In this document: positions 1 through 11,900 of the stretch, piece after piece
Position numbering within the stretch: the first letter of the stretch is position 1
How the letters are laid out: every line of letters starts with the position of its first letter
Assembly (NCBI GenBank): GCA_027559495.1
Contig: JAMXSV010000007.1
Coordinates: 248,001 to 312,000, forward strand
DNA length: 64,000 nt
Origin: Aurifilum marmelostoma
Lineage: Eukaryota; Ascomycota; Sordariomycetes; Diaporthales; Cryphonectriaceae
Direction: 5' to 3'
Translations under genes and position numbers: made by a program
The notes under the pieces: generated by a model
What the model saw: the letters and a program-made list of their open reading frames with translations, nothing else
Database searches by the model: none
Told to the model about the DNA's origin: nothing

Positions 1-1599
1 TATTATTGAACAGTTCAGACGTCACAATTCAGCTCGTACTGCAGACTCTCTTAACTCTTGTCAGCAGTCCGGAGGGAGCCAAGACGTTCTTGGCCGTTGA
101 CGATGTGAGCTGTCTTGTCGAGATTGCCCCAGCGCAACCTCTTGCTCTCGATGTCTTTCTCCATGCCTTTGTGCAGTCTTCCGTGACAAGTGAAGACAGG
201 GGATCTTTGCAGTCTCGAATAGATCAGACCTTGCTGGCGCTGGCTGTCTCGTTCAAGGGAACTGATGGCGTCACGCTCCTGGACTTTGTCGACGAGCTCT
301 TGCGTAGACTGGAACCCGAAGTGAGTCGAGCAGCATATAGCCAGAGCACCATGATTAATTGCGCTGACAGGTCGATAGTTGGTACCAAGAAATGCGTCAT
401 GGTTACAACCCATCACAACTTTCATCCGCAATTTGGTGACAAGCAAGCCCACTCCAGCTGGTCGGGCGGCATACACAAATCTCACAGCGTCCTTACTGCA
501 AGCCTTTCCGACCGAGGCCTCCGAGATAGTGTTCTCCGAAGGAGCGACAACAGACAAGCCATTTTCGTATCTATTGATCAATCTGGTTCTGATCGACCTG
601 CGTTCCTCATTTCCGGCTCTCCTTGGACGACTGAATAGTCCCGAGTACGGGAATGCCTCCAAGAGGCTGGCTTCAGCTTTCGATATCATCTCAGCGTTTA
701 TCGGTTTCCTGGTCAGATTTCTCGAGAATGAAGACCTTGAGGGTAGCCCAATCTCAGCACTCATGATGGCCCCTGATCTGCTCTTGAAATTGCGCAAATC
801 CATATCAGAGACCATGTCACTTGCCATCGAGTACCTCCGCGAGCGGTGGGATGCTGCTGTCGCAGGTGCCATGGGGCTACACCCAGATGCTCGAGTCGGA
901 ACGGCCAAGACATCCACGGGATCTCATTACACGCTCGCATGGGAGTCGAAGACGGAGACTGCCAATCAAGACCCTTTGATCCTAGCCGCAGTCAGGGCCT
1001 TAGCCATTTGGCTACGCGAGGATGATAACGATCTACTGCGCAGTGAAGCCGCTGGGCTCGGGGATATGTTCATGGACCTCTACAGAACAGGTGGCTCAGA
1101 CCGGCTTGATTTCAGGAGGCCTGTGCTTGTGGCTTTGGAAGGGATAATGACCGCTGATGAGGGTGCAAATGCGCTTCTCGAGAATGAGGGATGGGAAATA
1201 CTCACCAGGGACATGCTCTCTATCTTACACAGGAGCACGTCTGTGGAGGACGAATACGAGGCTTCTAGGGGTATCGAGATCATACGGGTGCTTCTGCCGA
1301 TCGTCGAGAGGGAAGAGCCCGGCAGCAGGGAGAAGTGGATGGACGTAGTCACAGCGGTTGCCGCATGGAACGTGCCGGAGGCCGAGCAGGGCTCGACTGT
1401 GCTTGAGTTCCAAGTGGCTGTTCTCCAGCTGGTTACAGCCCTTCTGTCGAACACACATCCTGGGATGCAGAGGCGGTATGTGCATTCAATCAGCGCCGTG
1501 TTGGGCATTGTTGGGCAGATGAAGGGGAAAGCAATAGGAAGTGCGGCAGTACTCGAGTCCCTTGAGGATGTCGAGAAGACTTTGGGTGCTCTGCGATAG
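1..1599 (+). CDS. Neurochondrin-like (DUF1941) protein, 5' end missing
   Basis: Two exons are visible: 1-320 and 379-1599, joined in phase 0. The 58-bp intron has donor GTGAGT, a GCTGAC branch point near 364 and a GATAG acceptor. The gene starts before the window, so the N-terminus is missing; about 512 residues remain. The protein is all-helical and leucine-rich with no catalytic motif, as expected of an armadillo-type scaffold. I assign it to the neurochondrin family because stretches such as the LLINL...DLR segment (near 565-610) and the LAAVRALAIWLRED segment (near 985-1025) resemble the matching blocks of animal neurochondrin. The role of the fungal members is not well defined. An unrelated ARM-repeat protein is the main alternative. 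Confidence 0.7.
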
Positions 1600-2243
1600 A
1601 AATTCATGAGGTCCAAGACTCACTATGATACTTAATCACAAATAGAGGAAAACTCGTAAATCCTCAGGCCAAGACATAATATTGTCCTTGTATGCCTTGG
1701 ACTCGTTACTGCTGTCGATTCTTATACATTAGACACTTATTTATACAACCCAGATCTAGTTTCTCATTATGACTCGAGTCATGATCATAACAGAATAAAC
1801 TATACAGTACATACACCTATAGGATGGAACTAAGATATAACAAGAGGGATAACAATTACTTCCATAAATTCCAGAAGCAAAACAATTGCAAGGACACAAG
1901 AAAATGGGAGCAATTGGTGGCACACACACAGGGGCCCCTACCTTGTCATTATAGGCCGTCGGATGCTCCCGTGTTAGTGATGTCACATGCTGGAGCAGCG
2001 CCTAAACTTTACAAACGCGGCTGACACGCAGGCCTGTAAATTTCTCTTTTCCTTCCGACGTGACCACGCGAAGTTTGTCCATCACGACGCGACAACAGTG
2101 TCGGCAACAACGGATGCCCCAACCCACCATCACCATGATCTGAACAACCGAGCGACTTTCTGGTATCCCCCAAGTCGATGCGTGCCTGCTGGCCTCCGAG
2201 CCTTACACACCCGCACCCACACCCACACCCACACAATAACGCA
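1600..2243. other. Intergenic: neurochondrin 3' side and SWC2 promoter
   Basis: About 640 bp with no gene. The first part is A/T-rich and looks like a 3' untranslated region. The last part carries a CACCCA tandem repeat just ahead of the SWC2 start. No RNA gene was recognised. Confidence 0.6.
2206..2235. repeat. CACCCA hexanucleotide microsatellite
   Basis: Near-perfect CACCCA/CACACC units end a few bases before the chosen SWC2 start. If the upstream in-frame ATG at 2178 were used, the repeat would be translated as a His-Pro run. Confidence 0.8.
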
Positions 2244-5200
2244 ATGGAACTTGAAGGCGAAGATCCGCAGGCGTCGAAATTGCCAGCTGCACAGAATACG
2301 TCAGACGCCGACAGCAATGCGAGCAGCAGCAGCGATTCCGAGGGCGATTCAAGCGGCGGATCGCCACCGCCGCAGGTAGAATGGCTGGCCACGGGACGCT
2401 CGAAGCGGTCGACGGCCGGCAACCGCATGAAGTCGATGCTCGCGAACGAGACCCCCGCCGACGAAGACTCGGATCTTGAGCTCCTGTTCCAGGAAGACGA
2501 AGATGACGCGGGCTTCACGGACAAGGAGGACGGCGATGGATCAGACGCGCAGATGGACTCGTCGGATGATGACGACGAGAATGAGGCCAACGCAGACGAG
2601 CTGGAGGGCGAGAAGGAGCTCGAGCGCCAGGCCAGGGAGAAGAAGGCGGCTGCGCGAAAGCGCAAGGCGCAGGAGGCCATCCCAGCCAAGTTCAGGAAGA
2701 AGGTGCGCATCAGCCAGCCGCCAGACACTCCGACCGGAAGCACCGCGCCTCCGCCCCAGCCCAGACCAAAGAAGAAGTCGGAGCGGACGAGCTGGCTGCC
2801 GACGGAGGCTGACAAGCCCACCCGAGCGTCCGAGCGCAAGACCACGCGGCTGAGTAAGGAGCAGCTGCATCAGCAGATGATCGAGCGCGAGGCGAGGCGC
2901 AAGAAACAGGTGGAGGCGATGGAGAGGAAGGCGAAGAAGCTGGAGGCTCTAAAGAAGCCGCCTATGACGCAGGCTGAGAGGCTGCAGGAGGCTGCGATCG
3001 TGGAGAAGAGAAACTCCAAGAGCCTCAACCGGTGGGAGGAGGCTGAGAAGCAGCGCGAGGAGGAAAGACGAGCCAAGCTGGCGGCACTACAACAACGACG
3101 GCTGGAAGGACCTGTCGTTACGTTCTGGACCGGTATTATCGATCTGAGCGAGGTTCAACTCAAGCATGTCGGGAAGATGGTATCTATGGAGGAGAAACCC
3201 AAGAGGAAGAGGCCCTCAACGGCTGTAAGCAGCGCCACCGCTGCCACCGCTCCACCAACAACAGAGGCTGGTGCAGGACCGTCTACTGCGACCACGACTG
3301 CGGCCATGGCGAGCCCCAAAACAGAGGCCGCCCCTTTGAATACTACTTCAGAGGCACCCCCAGCACAGAATGCTCCCGGCGTGGTCTCCGCACCAGAGAC
3401 CACAAAAGAGTCGGAAGCGCCGCCCAAAGCCGAATCTATCCCTTCGATTCCCATGGAGGCCATACCATCACGGCCTGAGGTGGCAGCCAGTGCATCGCCG
3501 GTCTCTGCGCCTCCCGTGTCTGCTCCTCCAGTCTCTGCTCCCACAAACTCTGCGTCCGCGCTTTCAGCCCCTCCAGTTTCTGCTACCTCAACCTCTACTC
3601 CTCACTCATCTTCTACTCCGGCGTCTATGCCTTCAGTCCCCCTCCCTCCTCCCCCTCCTCCTCCTCCTCCTCCTCCTCCTCCAGCCACTACTACGCCGGT
3701 TCCTCTTCCCTCTGTCTCTACTGCAGCTCCGGTTTTTGCTCTTCCGGTCTCTGCACTCCAGCATTCTTCTGCACCCCAGGCTCCTGCACCTCGAGCAACT
3801 GCGCAGCCACTGAATCCTTCTCCTCAAGCAGCGCCTCCTCTGGCATCTCGACCGATATCCCCAACAGTTGTTACTAGGCCAAGCACGGCAACTCCTACCC
3901 CTTCGGCTAACCTTGCGCCCATGTCTATGCGAACGGCTTCTGCAAGTCCGACTCCAGCGACCTCGCTGCCAACCGTAAAGTCAGAGACGCAGGCTCCTAA
4001 GTCACTTCCGCTAGCGCTGAGGCCTGATATCGGGCCACGGTTCATGCCGCCGCCGAATCCTCACCTTATGCAGGCAGCACAAATCAACGTGCCTGCTCCT
4101 CCTGCCGGTGTGCCCAGTCCTCTCAATACTGGATCGATGTCAGCACTTGGCTATGCAGCTACACCTGTTCCTCGAGCCACGGGCTTCCCAGTGCCCAGTC
4201 CCCCCATTGCACTCAATGCACCCAGCGCCTCCGGTATACCAAGTGCATCACCCGCCGCGCCATCTCCTGTCCCTCCTCCTCCTACACCTCCATCGCTCAC
4301 GCAAGCATCTTCACAAACACCTCCAATACTTCCACCAACCACAAATCCAACCCCGACCACAACCCTCACCAACCCCTTCCAAGCACCAAATCATCAGCCT
4401 TCGCCAGTACACACGACTGCAACCTTCCAGCCTATAATGCCCCCAACCGAGCCTTCGGCCAAGACGACCAAGAAGAAGCAGCAGACGGATCAAGCAGTGC
4501 CTAAAAAGGCCTCCGCCAAAGCAGCGGCTTCTCGGAAGCCTCCACCGGAGCCGCCAGAGCCTGAGCCGCCTATGGAGGGTAAAGTGACTCGCAGCTGCAT
4601 CATCCTTCAGGACTTTGATGAGGATGCCATCAAGAAACCGGAAGTGCAGACGCAGATCCTCTTTGGGCGGAAGATGAGCAAGCTGGGTAGTAAGTTTGAA
4701 TACCTTGTCCCTCGCATCACATATGACGTTAGCTGACTCCCATCGCAGAACCGCCTCATCCTCCGCTCTGCGTGATCACTAATCACCCGGCTCGCTACAG
4801 AGATCCGAAGACCGGTCTACCCTACTACAACGTCCACGCCTTCAAAGAGATCCAGAAGCTCATCAAAGGCGAGTTCAAGTGGAGCCAGGCGCTGGGCACG
4901 TGGGTTGGCAACGGGTCTGATGCGGCCAAGGGGGTCCCGATAAGGTTCACCCGTCCGGAAACAGAAGAGGAACACAGGGAGAGGCTAGAGATCAAGGAGC
5001 GCGAAATGAAGAAGGCAGAAGAGGAGAAGGAAAGGAGGGCTGCTGAGGAGGCTTCTCAGGCGCAAAAGGAATCTCACAAGCAGGCAGAAGCATCTGCTGC
5101 AGCCCCTGGTCCAGCTGCGACGCCAGGCACGGCCACGGCTGCGTCTCTTACTACCGCTCCCAACCAAGATCCTCCTACGGCTGCAGCACCTGTGTCTGCT

Positions 5201-5449
5201 GCCCGGCCCATGCCACCGACTGTGCCAGCAGGAATACCGGCAACAGTGCCCTCTCCAGAGGACTCTAAGACCATGTTACCGAGTCCAGGTCCAGGTCCAG
5301 GTCCAGGTCCAGCTACAGCTACAGCTACAGCTACAGCTACAGCTACAGGAGGCGGTCATGAAGCAGGGCTTCAATCGGTCTCGCAACATACCGTACCAGC
5401 AGAAAGTTCTGCTCAGACCACATCGGCACAGACACCAGCTCAGATCTAG
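2244..5449 (+). CDS. SWC2: SWR1 chromatin-remodelling complex subunit Swc2 (YL1/Vps72 family)
   Basis: Two exons, 2244-4689 and 4749-5449. The 59-bp intron has GTAAGT, an AGCTGACT branch and a CGCAG acceptor. Predicted length is about 1048 residues. The N-terminus has the YL1 signature (GRSKRSTAGNRMKSML) followed by an acidic stretch and a Lys/Arg-rich helical region; in the family this part binds H2A.Z-H2B and DNA. The middle is a very long Pro/Ala/Ser low-complexity region with a polyproline run. Across the splice the frame restores a YL1_C domain containing ITNHPARYRDPKTGLPY. The tail has Pro-Gly and Ala-Thr dipeptide repeats. In the family Swc2 delivers H2A.Z to the SWR1 remodeller. An in-frame ATG at 2178 would add 22 residues made mostly of repeat. 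The protein is longer than yeast Swc2, mainly because of the low-complexity linker. Confidence 0.92.
3641..3682 (+). repeat. CCT trinucleotide tract encoding polyproline
   Basis: Runs of CTCCTC inside SWC2 encode about 14 consecutive prolines. This is a slippage-prone coding microsatellite in the disordered linker. Confidence 0.85.
5284..5349 (+). repeat. Two adjacent hexanucleotide repeats in the SWC2 tail
   Basis: CCAGGT units (5284-5311) encode Pro-Gly repeats. They run straight into AGCTAC units (about 5311-5349) that encode Ala-Thr repeats. Both keep the reading frame because the unit is six bases. Confidence 0.85.
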
Positions 5450-5981
5450 ACTAGACCTGAATGCATCAAGTAAATCACTATGAAAAATGATTCCGTTCAC
5501 CATTCAATTATAATCCTCTTGTGACTCTGTTGTAGACCTTGAGCTTCCTGGAAAGTACTCGATATTTCCTTCATAGATGATTTCTGGTATATACGATATT
5601 ACCAGGGCAATAGTCTTCATCCATATACATATATCTGGTCAAATATAGTACACCATATACGCAGAAATACAGAGTACACATGTAAATCCTTTAAACACGT
5701 GAATGTTACTATTAAGCGGGAAAGCGCCCTTCCATGTGGAGCAGCCTACCCTGGTCCCTGCAAGCGGCAGCCGGGGCAGTGCACAGACTCTCCGGTCATT
5801 AACGCGTGCTGCTGCTCGGTAGCCCTCCAAGCTCTAGCAAGCGCGTCAATGCTCCAACAAAATCTCCTGCACCTTTGTCAGTCTCCAGCCCTTTTCACCT
5901 TTGCTTTCTCACAACCGTCCTCTTACCCCTCCATCACTGCCAGCGGTCCAGCCCATCCAGCTCATCGTTCAGCACTTGAAA
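5450..5981. other. Intergenic: SWC2 3' side and POB3 promoter
   Basis: About 530 bp with no gene. The left half is A/T-rich. The right half is C/T-rich, typical of a fungal leader, and holds an MluI-box hexamer at 5802. Confidence 0.6.
5802..5807. promoter_or_regulatory. MluI cell-cycle box-like ACGCGT upstream of POB3
   Basis: A perfect palindromic ACGCGT lies 175 bp before the POB3 ATG. MBF-type factors bind this core at G1/S genes in yeasts. A single hexamer is expected by chance several times in 64 kb of GC-rich DNA, so its function is only a suggestion. Confidence 0.3.
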
Positions 5982-7796
5982 ATGGAGAGCTTCGAGAACA
6001 TCTACCTGGACCTGTCCAAGGATCATGGCAAATGCCGATTCTCTGAGGCCGGCGTGGGTTGGAAGCCTACCAGTGGTGGCGAGGCAGTCACTTTGGAGGG
6101 GAGCGACATTGTTGGCGCGCAGTGGAGTCGAGCTGCAAAAGGATACGAGGTCAAGATCCTGCAGCGAAGCTCAAAGATCCTACAACTTGATGGATTCCAA
6201 GAGGAGGTGCGGAAGACCGACTGACCCCGCGCGGCATTCTTTGGGGCTGTACTGACAGGCGCGACAGGACCACGAGCGGCTCGCGCGCGTCTTCAAGAAC
6301 TGGTACGGCCAGGCCTTAGAGAACAAGGATCATTCGATGCGAGGATGGAACTGGGGCAAGGCAGAGTTCACAAAGGGCGAGCTCACCTTCAACGTCCAAA
6401 ACCGCCCCTCCTTCGAGGTGCCATACTCCGAGATCAGCAACACCAACCTTGCGGGCCGGAACGAAATCTCGATAGAGTTCGCGTCGCAGGACCCTGGCGA
6501 GAAGGGCGATGCCGACAAGGGCCGCAAGGCTGCCGCCGCCATGGATCAGCTCGTCGAGATGCGACTCTATATCCCTGGCACGACCACCAAGAAGGAGGCC
6601 GAGGGCGAGGATGCCGCCAGCGATGCAGACGAGGAGGAAATACAGGCTGCCCATCTGTTCTATCAGACCCTGATGGACAAGGCCGATATTGGAGACACTG
6701 CAGGCGACACCGTGGCTACCTTCCAAGATGTCCTGCACCTCACCCCAAGAGGCCGTTTCGACATCGACATGTACCTCACCTCCTTCCGACTGCGCGGCAA
6801 GACGTACGACTACAAGATCCAGTATGAGGCTGTCAAGAAGTTCATGGTCCTTCCAAAGCCGGATGACGTGCATTTCCTGCTCTGCATCGGCCTCGACCCC
6901 CCCCTTGCGACAGGGCCAGACCCGGTACCCCTTCGTGGTCATGCAGTTCAAGAGAGACGACGAGAGCACCATCGACCTGAACATGAGCGAGGAGACGCGC
7001 AAGGAGAAGTATGATGGCAAGCTGGAGGCACACTACGAGGAGCCCATGCACCAGGTGGTGACAAAGATCTTCCGGGGTCTTTCAAATAAAAAGGTGTCCG
7101 TTCCGGCCAAAGACTTTGAGACGTAGGTATCCCCGATGCACTCATGCTGTTACAGCAATCTGTGCACCTCTCCGCTAACGCACGTACGATAGGCACCGTC
7201 AGCAGCAGGCGATCAAGTGTTCGATCAAGGCCAGCGAAGGCTTCTTGTACCTCCTGGAGAAGGCGTTCATGTTTGTGCCCAAGCCTGCCACCTACATATC
7301 GTATGAGCAGACCCAGTCCGTCACCTTCTCCCGTGTCAGCGGAGCTGTCTCTGCGCTGTCGACGTTCGACATCACTGTGCAGATGAAGGGGTCTACTTCC
7401 AACCAGTTCAGCAACATCAACCGAGACGACCTGAAGTCCTTGGAGACATTCTTCAAGCTCAAGGGTCTCCGCGTTAAGAACGAGATCGACGAGGACGATA
7501 AGCTGCTGAAGCAGGCCCTGCGCGAGCAGGCACTGAGCTCGGACGAGGAGATGGCACCCGCCGCGGACCGTGGCTCTGCGGATGAGGACGAGGAGAGTGT
7601 TGACGAGGATTTCCGGACTGAATCGGAGAGCGACGTCGCAGAGGAGTACGATTCTGCCCACGAGAGTGATGGATCTGGTAGTGGTTCTTCAGACGCCGAG
7701 AGCGGCGTCGATAACGACGACGTGGACGATGACGTGGACGACGATGAGCACGAGGACTCGCCGCCAAAGAAGAAGAAGAAGAAGGCGTCTTCGTGA
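5982..7796 (+). CDS. POB3: FACT histone chaperone subunit Pob3 (SSRP1 family), with an apparent +1 frame disruption
   Basis: Three exons: 5982-6206, 6268-7122 and 7193-7796, about 560 residues when read through the disruption. It starts MESFENIYLDLSKDHGKCRF, typical of the Pob3 N-terminal domain. Tandem PH-like (Rtt106-type) domains follow, with blocks such as QQAIKCSIKASEGFLYLLEK. It ends in a long Asp/Glu/Ser-rich tail and a lysine cluster. No HMG box is seen, as in fungal Pob3. With Spt16 it forms FACT, which reorganises nucleosomes during transcription and replication. Intron 1 (6207-6267) has the weak donor GTGCGG and an ACTGAC branch. Intron 2 (7123-7192) has GTAGGT. Within exon 2 the frame breaks at an eight-C run (6897-6904): seven C would give the expected DPPLRQGQTRYPF, and the eighth shifts the frame. 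An assembly or sequencing indel is the likeliest cause. Confidence 0.93.
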
Positions 7797-8983
7797 GAGA
7801 AAAAAACGAGGATAAGCATCTCTCTCTCTCTCTCCTCGCGTCATGCGACGGAGAGGATCGTCGTGTAGAATTATCAGGGACTTGGGAGGCTGAGATATGC
7901 AAAAACGGGCAGGCGTTAGGTCTGGGGGTCAATGAAAGCGCTGCGATGGATTCACCACAATGTCACAGTCTCGAGTCTTGAAGAACGTGACCTCTTATGC
8001 ACACCTCCCTCCTGCTATTGCTATGACTTGGCTGCGAGATTTTTATTTTATTTTCCCTTTATCTGATAGCAGCCATCCGTCTTGTCTCCTGGCGCCAGCT
8101 CGAATACTTGCCATGGAGTGGCCATCCCGTCACTCGGCTAGCTTGACTGAATAAATAAAAGACAAGTATAACAAGGTGCTAAACGGCGGCCTTCAAGGAA
8201 CCAGTAATAACCTCAACACTGGATCTCCCCTTTTGGACCAGTGAAGATGAAAAGAAGTAAGGGATTAAAGAGCACAACATGAAGAAGAGAGTGGATCCCT
8301 GGCATGGTATCAAGTTGAATGGTGAGATTGATGAGCTCGGTCAAAACAAAGGATAGAAAGCAGCTGACAAGAGACGCAAAAGAAAAGGGCCCTCCGCTGT
8401 CTAGAGGCTTGCTGCAGGGTTGCTGGTGTGTAAGAGCTTGCATTGATGGACTTCTCCAGGGCTGATTGTTGATGTCAGCAGGTGGGGCCAGGGCCAAACA
8501 GGTGCCCCACCAAAGAAAGGCAACCACTAACTTGCATGCTTTGGGCACCGCTAAGAAAGTACAGTATCCCAGCAGCCTAAAGCCCTCGGCTGCCTTTTTC
8601 CACCACGGGCAACCTCATTCTTCCAAGCCACATGCTGTCTCGACACTCAACCTAAGTCGCCTCCACGTCACGCTCCTGTCAGCTTGGCTTCTCTGTGCTG
8701 CACTGTCTGGGCCAGCCCAGAGCCTGCTCTGTCAAGTCGTCGACCCCTTGGCTGCTCAGCCGTTTCCGCCTGCGCAAGTACAAGAAATGAGCACGCGGTG
8801 ACTCTTTTGCTGCCCCGCCGCCTCGAAATCCACCAGCGATACGATGCTGTATGCTTGCCCAAGCCCAAACCCAACCATCACCACGACCCGCGCATGATAG
8901 CAGTCTCCGAGCCACAGGCGCGCGCACACACCGAATAAAGCTATCCTCCGGGGACGTGACTCCTCTTTGGAGCTGCCGTCAGG
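7797..8983. other. Intergenic: POB3 3' region and LOS1 promoter
   Basis: About 1.2 kb with no gene. It starts with a short CT repeat near 7821-7834. A/T-rich DNA with an AATAAATAAA motif near 8150 could mark a 3' end. The region just before LOS1 is C-rich. Open frames here show no family resemblance. Confidence 0.55.
8150..8160 (+). terminator. Possible polyadenylation signal for POB3
   Basis: An AATAAATAAAA motif lies about 350 bp after the POB3 stop in A/T-rich DNA. Fungal poly(A) signals are degenerate, so this is a candidate only. Confidence 0.25.
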
Positions 8984-11900
8984 ATGGAGAGTCAGGTATG
9001 GCTGGTCTGAATATTTATTTCTCCCCTTCCCCCCACCCCGCCAGCCCTGGGCATCCGTCCAGCTGCCTGGCCCTTCCTGCCCCTTGGCAGTAACACACAC
9101 ACACACCACTCCAACGGCCGAGGCTAACCTGCAGCTGTCTATACACAGATTGAAAATGCTATCGAGATAGCATGGAACCCTCATTCGGACAATAGCCTCA
9201 AGCAACAAGCCTTTCAGTTCCTCGCCAACCTCCGGACAGATCCACAAGGATGGCAGTCCTGCGTTGCCATCTTTATTCGGGACCCTCCCCCCATGGAGGT
9301 GGTCCGCGTCGTCTGCTTGGAGGTCATCAACAATGCCATCATGATCGAGAACGACCCCAACAACCTCGCCGCGCTCAAGGATACCTTTCTTGACTATGTC
9401 AGACGGAGCTATGCCACCACGCCCGAGCAGCTTGACTCGCCCACCCTCCAGAACAAGCTCACGCAGACCCTGACCTTCCTCTTCGTGCGGCTGTATAAAC
9501 AAGGGTGGGAATCATTCCTGGACGACTTTCTGTCCATGACAAGCCTGCCCGGGAGCGACAGGAGGGACAACGCCGTCGGGTGTGTGCTCTACCTGCGCAT
9601 ACTGCTCTCGATGCACGACGAGATCGCGGACCAGCTCCTCTCTCGCCAGCCGGACGAGGCCAACCGCAATGTGGACCTCAAGGACCTCGTGAGGGAGCGG
9701 GACATGCAGAAAGTGGTGCGCTCGTGGCAGGAGATTCTTGCTCAGTACCAGGACCGGGACGACAAGATCATCGAGATGACGCTCAAGGTGCTGGGCAAAT
9801 GGGTCCAGTGGATTGATATCACCCTGGTCATCCAGCAGGACATGATCAACCTCCTGCTGCCGTTGATTGGACGCACGGACAAGGGCGACACCGACAAGGT
9901 GAGGGATGCTGCTGTGGAGGCCTACACCGAGATCACCGCCAAGAAGATGAAGCCCAGCGACAAGATGGAGCTCATTGCCTTCCTCGGCCTGAAGCAGATC
10001 GTGTCGGAGCTCGTCAACAGCCCCCCTCTGAACCAGTACAGAGGCACCGCAAAATACGATACCGACCTGGCCGAGGCTGTGGCCAAGATGGTGAATGTGG
10101 TCATGACCGACGTGGTCAAGGTCCTGGAGACGTTCAGCCCGGAGTCCACCCCCAAGGCTGAGCAGCACCTGCTGGATTTCATCCCGCTTCTCCTCCGATT
10201 CTTCTCTGACGAATTCGACGAGGTCTGCTCCTCTGTGATCCCATCACTCACGGACGTCCTTACCCTCTTTCGGAAGATGAACCCACTCCCGCCTCAGTAT
10301 GGAGAGATGCTGCCGAGTATCCTCAACGCCATCATCCTCAAGCTGAGATACGATGAGACTGCATCCTGGGGCAATGAGGACGAACAAACGGACGAGGCCG
10401 AGTTTCAAGAACTGCGGAAGCGGCTTCAGAACCTACAGAAGAGTGTGGCTGCTGTCGACCAGAACCTTTACCTGGAGACGCTGAGCAACCTCGTGGCGAA
10501 CACCTTCCAGACGCTCGACCAGCGGGGCTCACACATGGACTGGCGAGACCTGGACCTGGCGCTATACGAAATGTACCTCTTTGGCGAGCTTGCTCTGCCC
10601 AATCAAGGGTTGGCTGGCAAGTCTCAGCCTTCTACGGCTGCAGCTGAGAGATTGGTACTCATCATGTCGAAGATGGTTGAATCAGGTAAGCTCAAGAGAA
10701 AGAAGGACAGAGAAATAGGATCAGAAGTCTGGTTGCCATGCGGTGCTAACTGTTGTGTATAGATATTTCCAACTTTCCTCATCCTGCAATTCTGTTGCAG
10801 TACATGGAAATTTGTGTTCGATATGCTGCCTTCTTTGAAAGTCGCCAGGAGTACATACCACGTGTGCTCGAGAATTTCGTGCGACTCGTGCATCACGATC
10901 ACACGCGAGTCCGCGTGCGATCTTGGTATTTGTTTTACCGACTTGTGAAACAACTACGAGCCCAGGTCTCAGAAATGGCCGGGACCGTCATACAATCCGT
11001 TGCCGATCTTTTGACCATCAAGGCTGAAGTTTCGGGCGACGAAGCGGACGACGATATGTCCTCCGACGAATCTGACCACTCGGCGGACGCCGTGTTCACC
11101 AACCAACTCTATCTTTTCGAGGCCATCGGCTGCATCTCCTCGACTGGCGCCACGCCTATCGAGAAGCAGGTGATTTATGCTCGCACGGTCATGGAACCAC
11201 TGTTTGCGGACATGCAGAATACACTGCCGCGAGCAAAGGCCGGTGACGCCCAAGCCATCCTGCAAGCCCACCACATTGTCACAGCCCTTGGGTATTTTGC
11301 TCATGGGTTCTCTGATTCCCCCACGGGCAGCAACCTCAGCAAGCAGCCTCCGCCGGCCAAGGAGATCTCTGAGGTCTTCTCGCATGTTGCCGAGGCGGTT
11401 CTAGTTGCCCTCAAGGAGCTGAACTCTAACAGCGAAATCCGTACCGCATGCAGATCAGCCTTCTCTCGACTTCTCGGTGTACTCGGTTCCACAGTGCTCC
11501 CGCAGTTGCCGCAGTGGATTGAAGGGCTACTCTCACAGAGCTCGTCGAACGATGAGATGGCCATGTTTCTCCGGCTGCTGGAGCAGGTGGTATTTGGGTT
11601 CAAGGCAGAGATCTACGAGATCCTCAACCTACTCCTGACGCCACTTCTGCAGCGTATCTTTGAAGGCCTGTCACAGCCTGTCACGGGCACCGATGACGAT
11701 ATCCAGCTTGGCGAGCTGAGGAGGGAATACCTTCACTTCATCCAGATCATCTTGGCGAACGACCTCGGGGGCGTCCTAGTCAGCGAGACCAACCAGGGAT
11801 ACTTTGAGTCCGTCATCTCCTCGATCATCACGCTGGCCAAGACCATTTCCCATGGCAACATGTCGACTAGTCGATCCGCCTTTGGCCTCCTGCAGCGTAT

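Noticed and set aside
2009..2845. Long minus-strand open frame antisense to SWC2
   Set aside because: Ser-rich shadow of the strongly coding + strand; the + frame has clear YL1 motifs.
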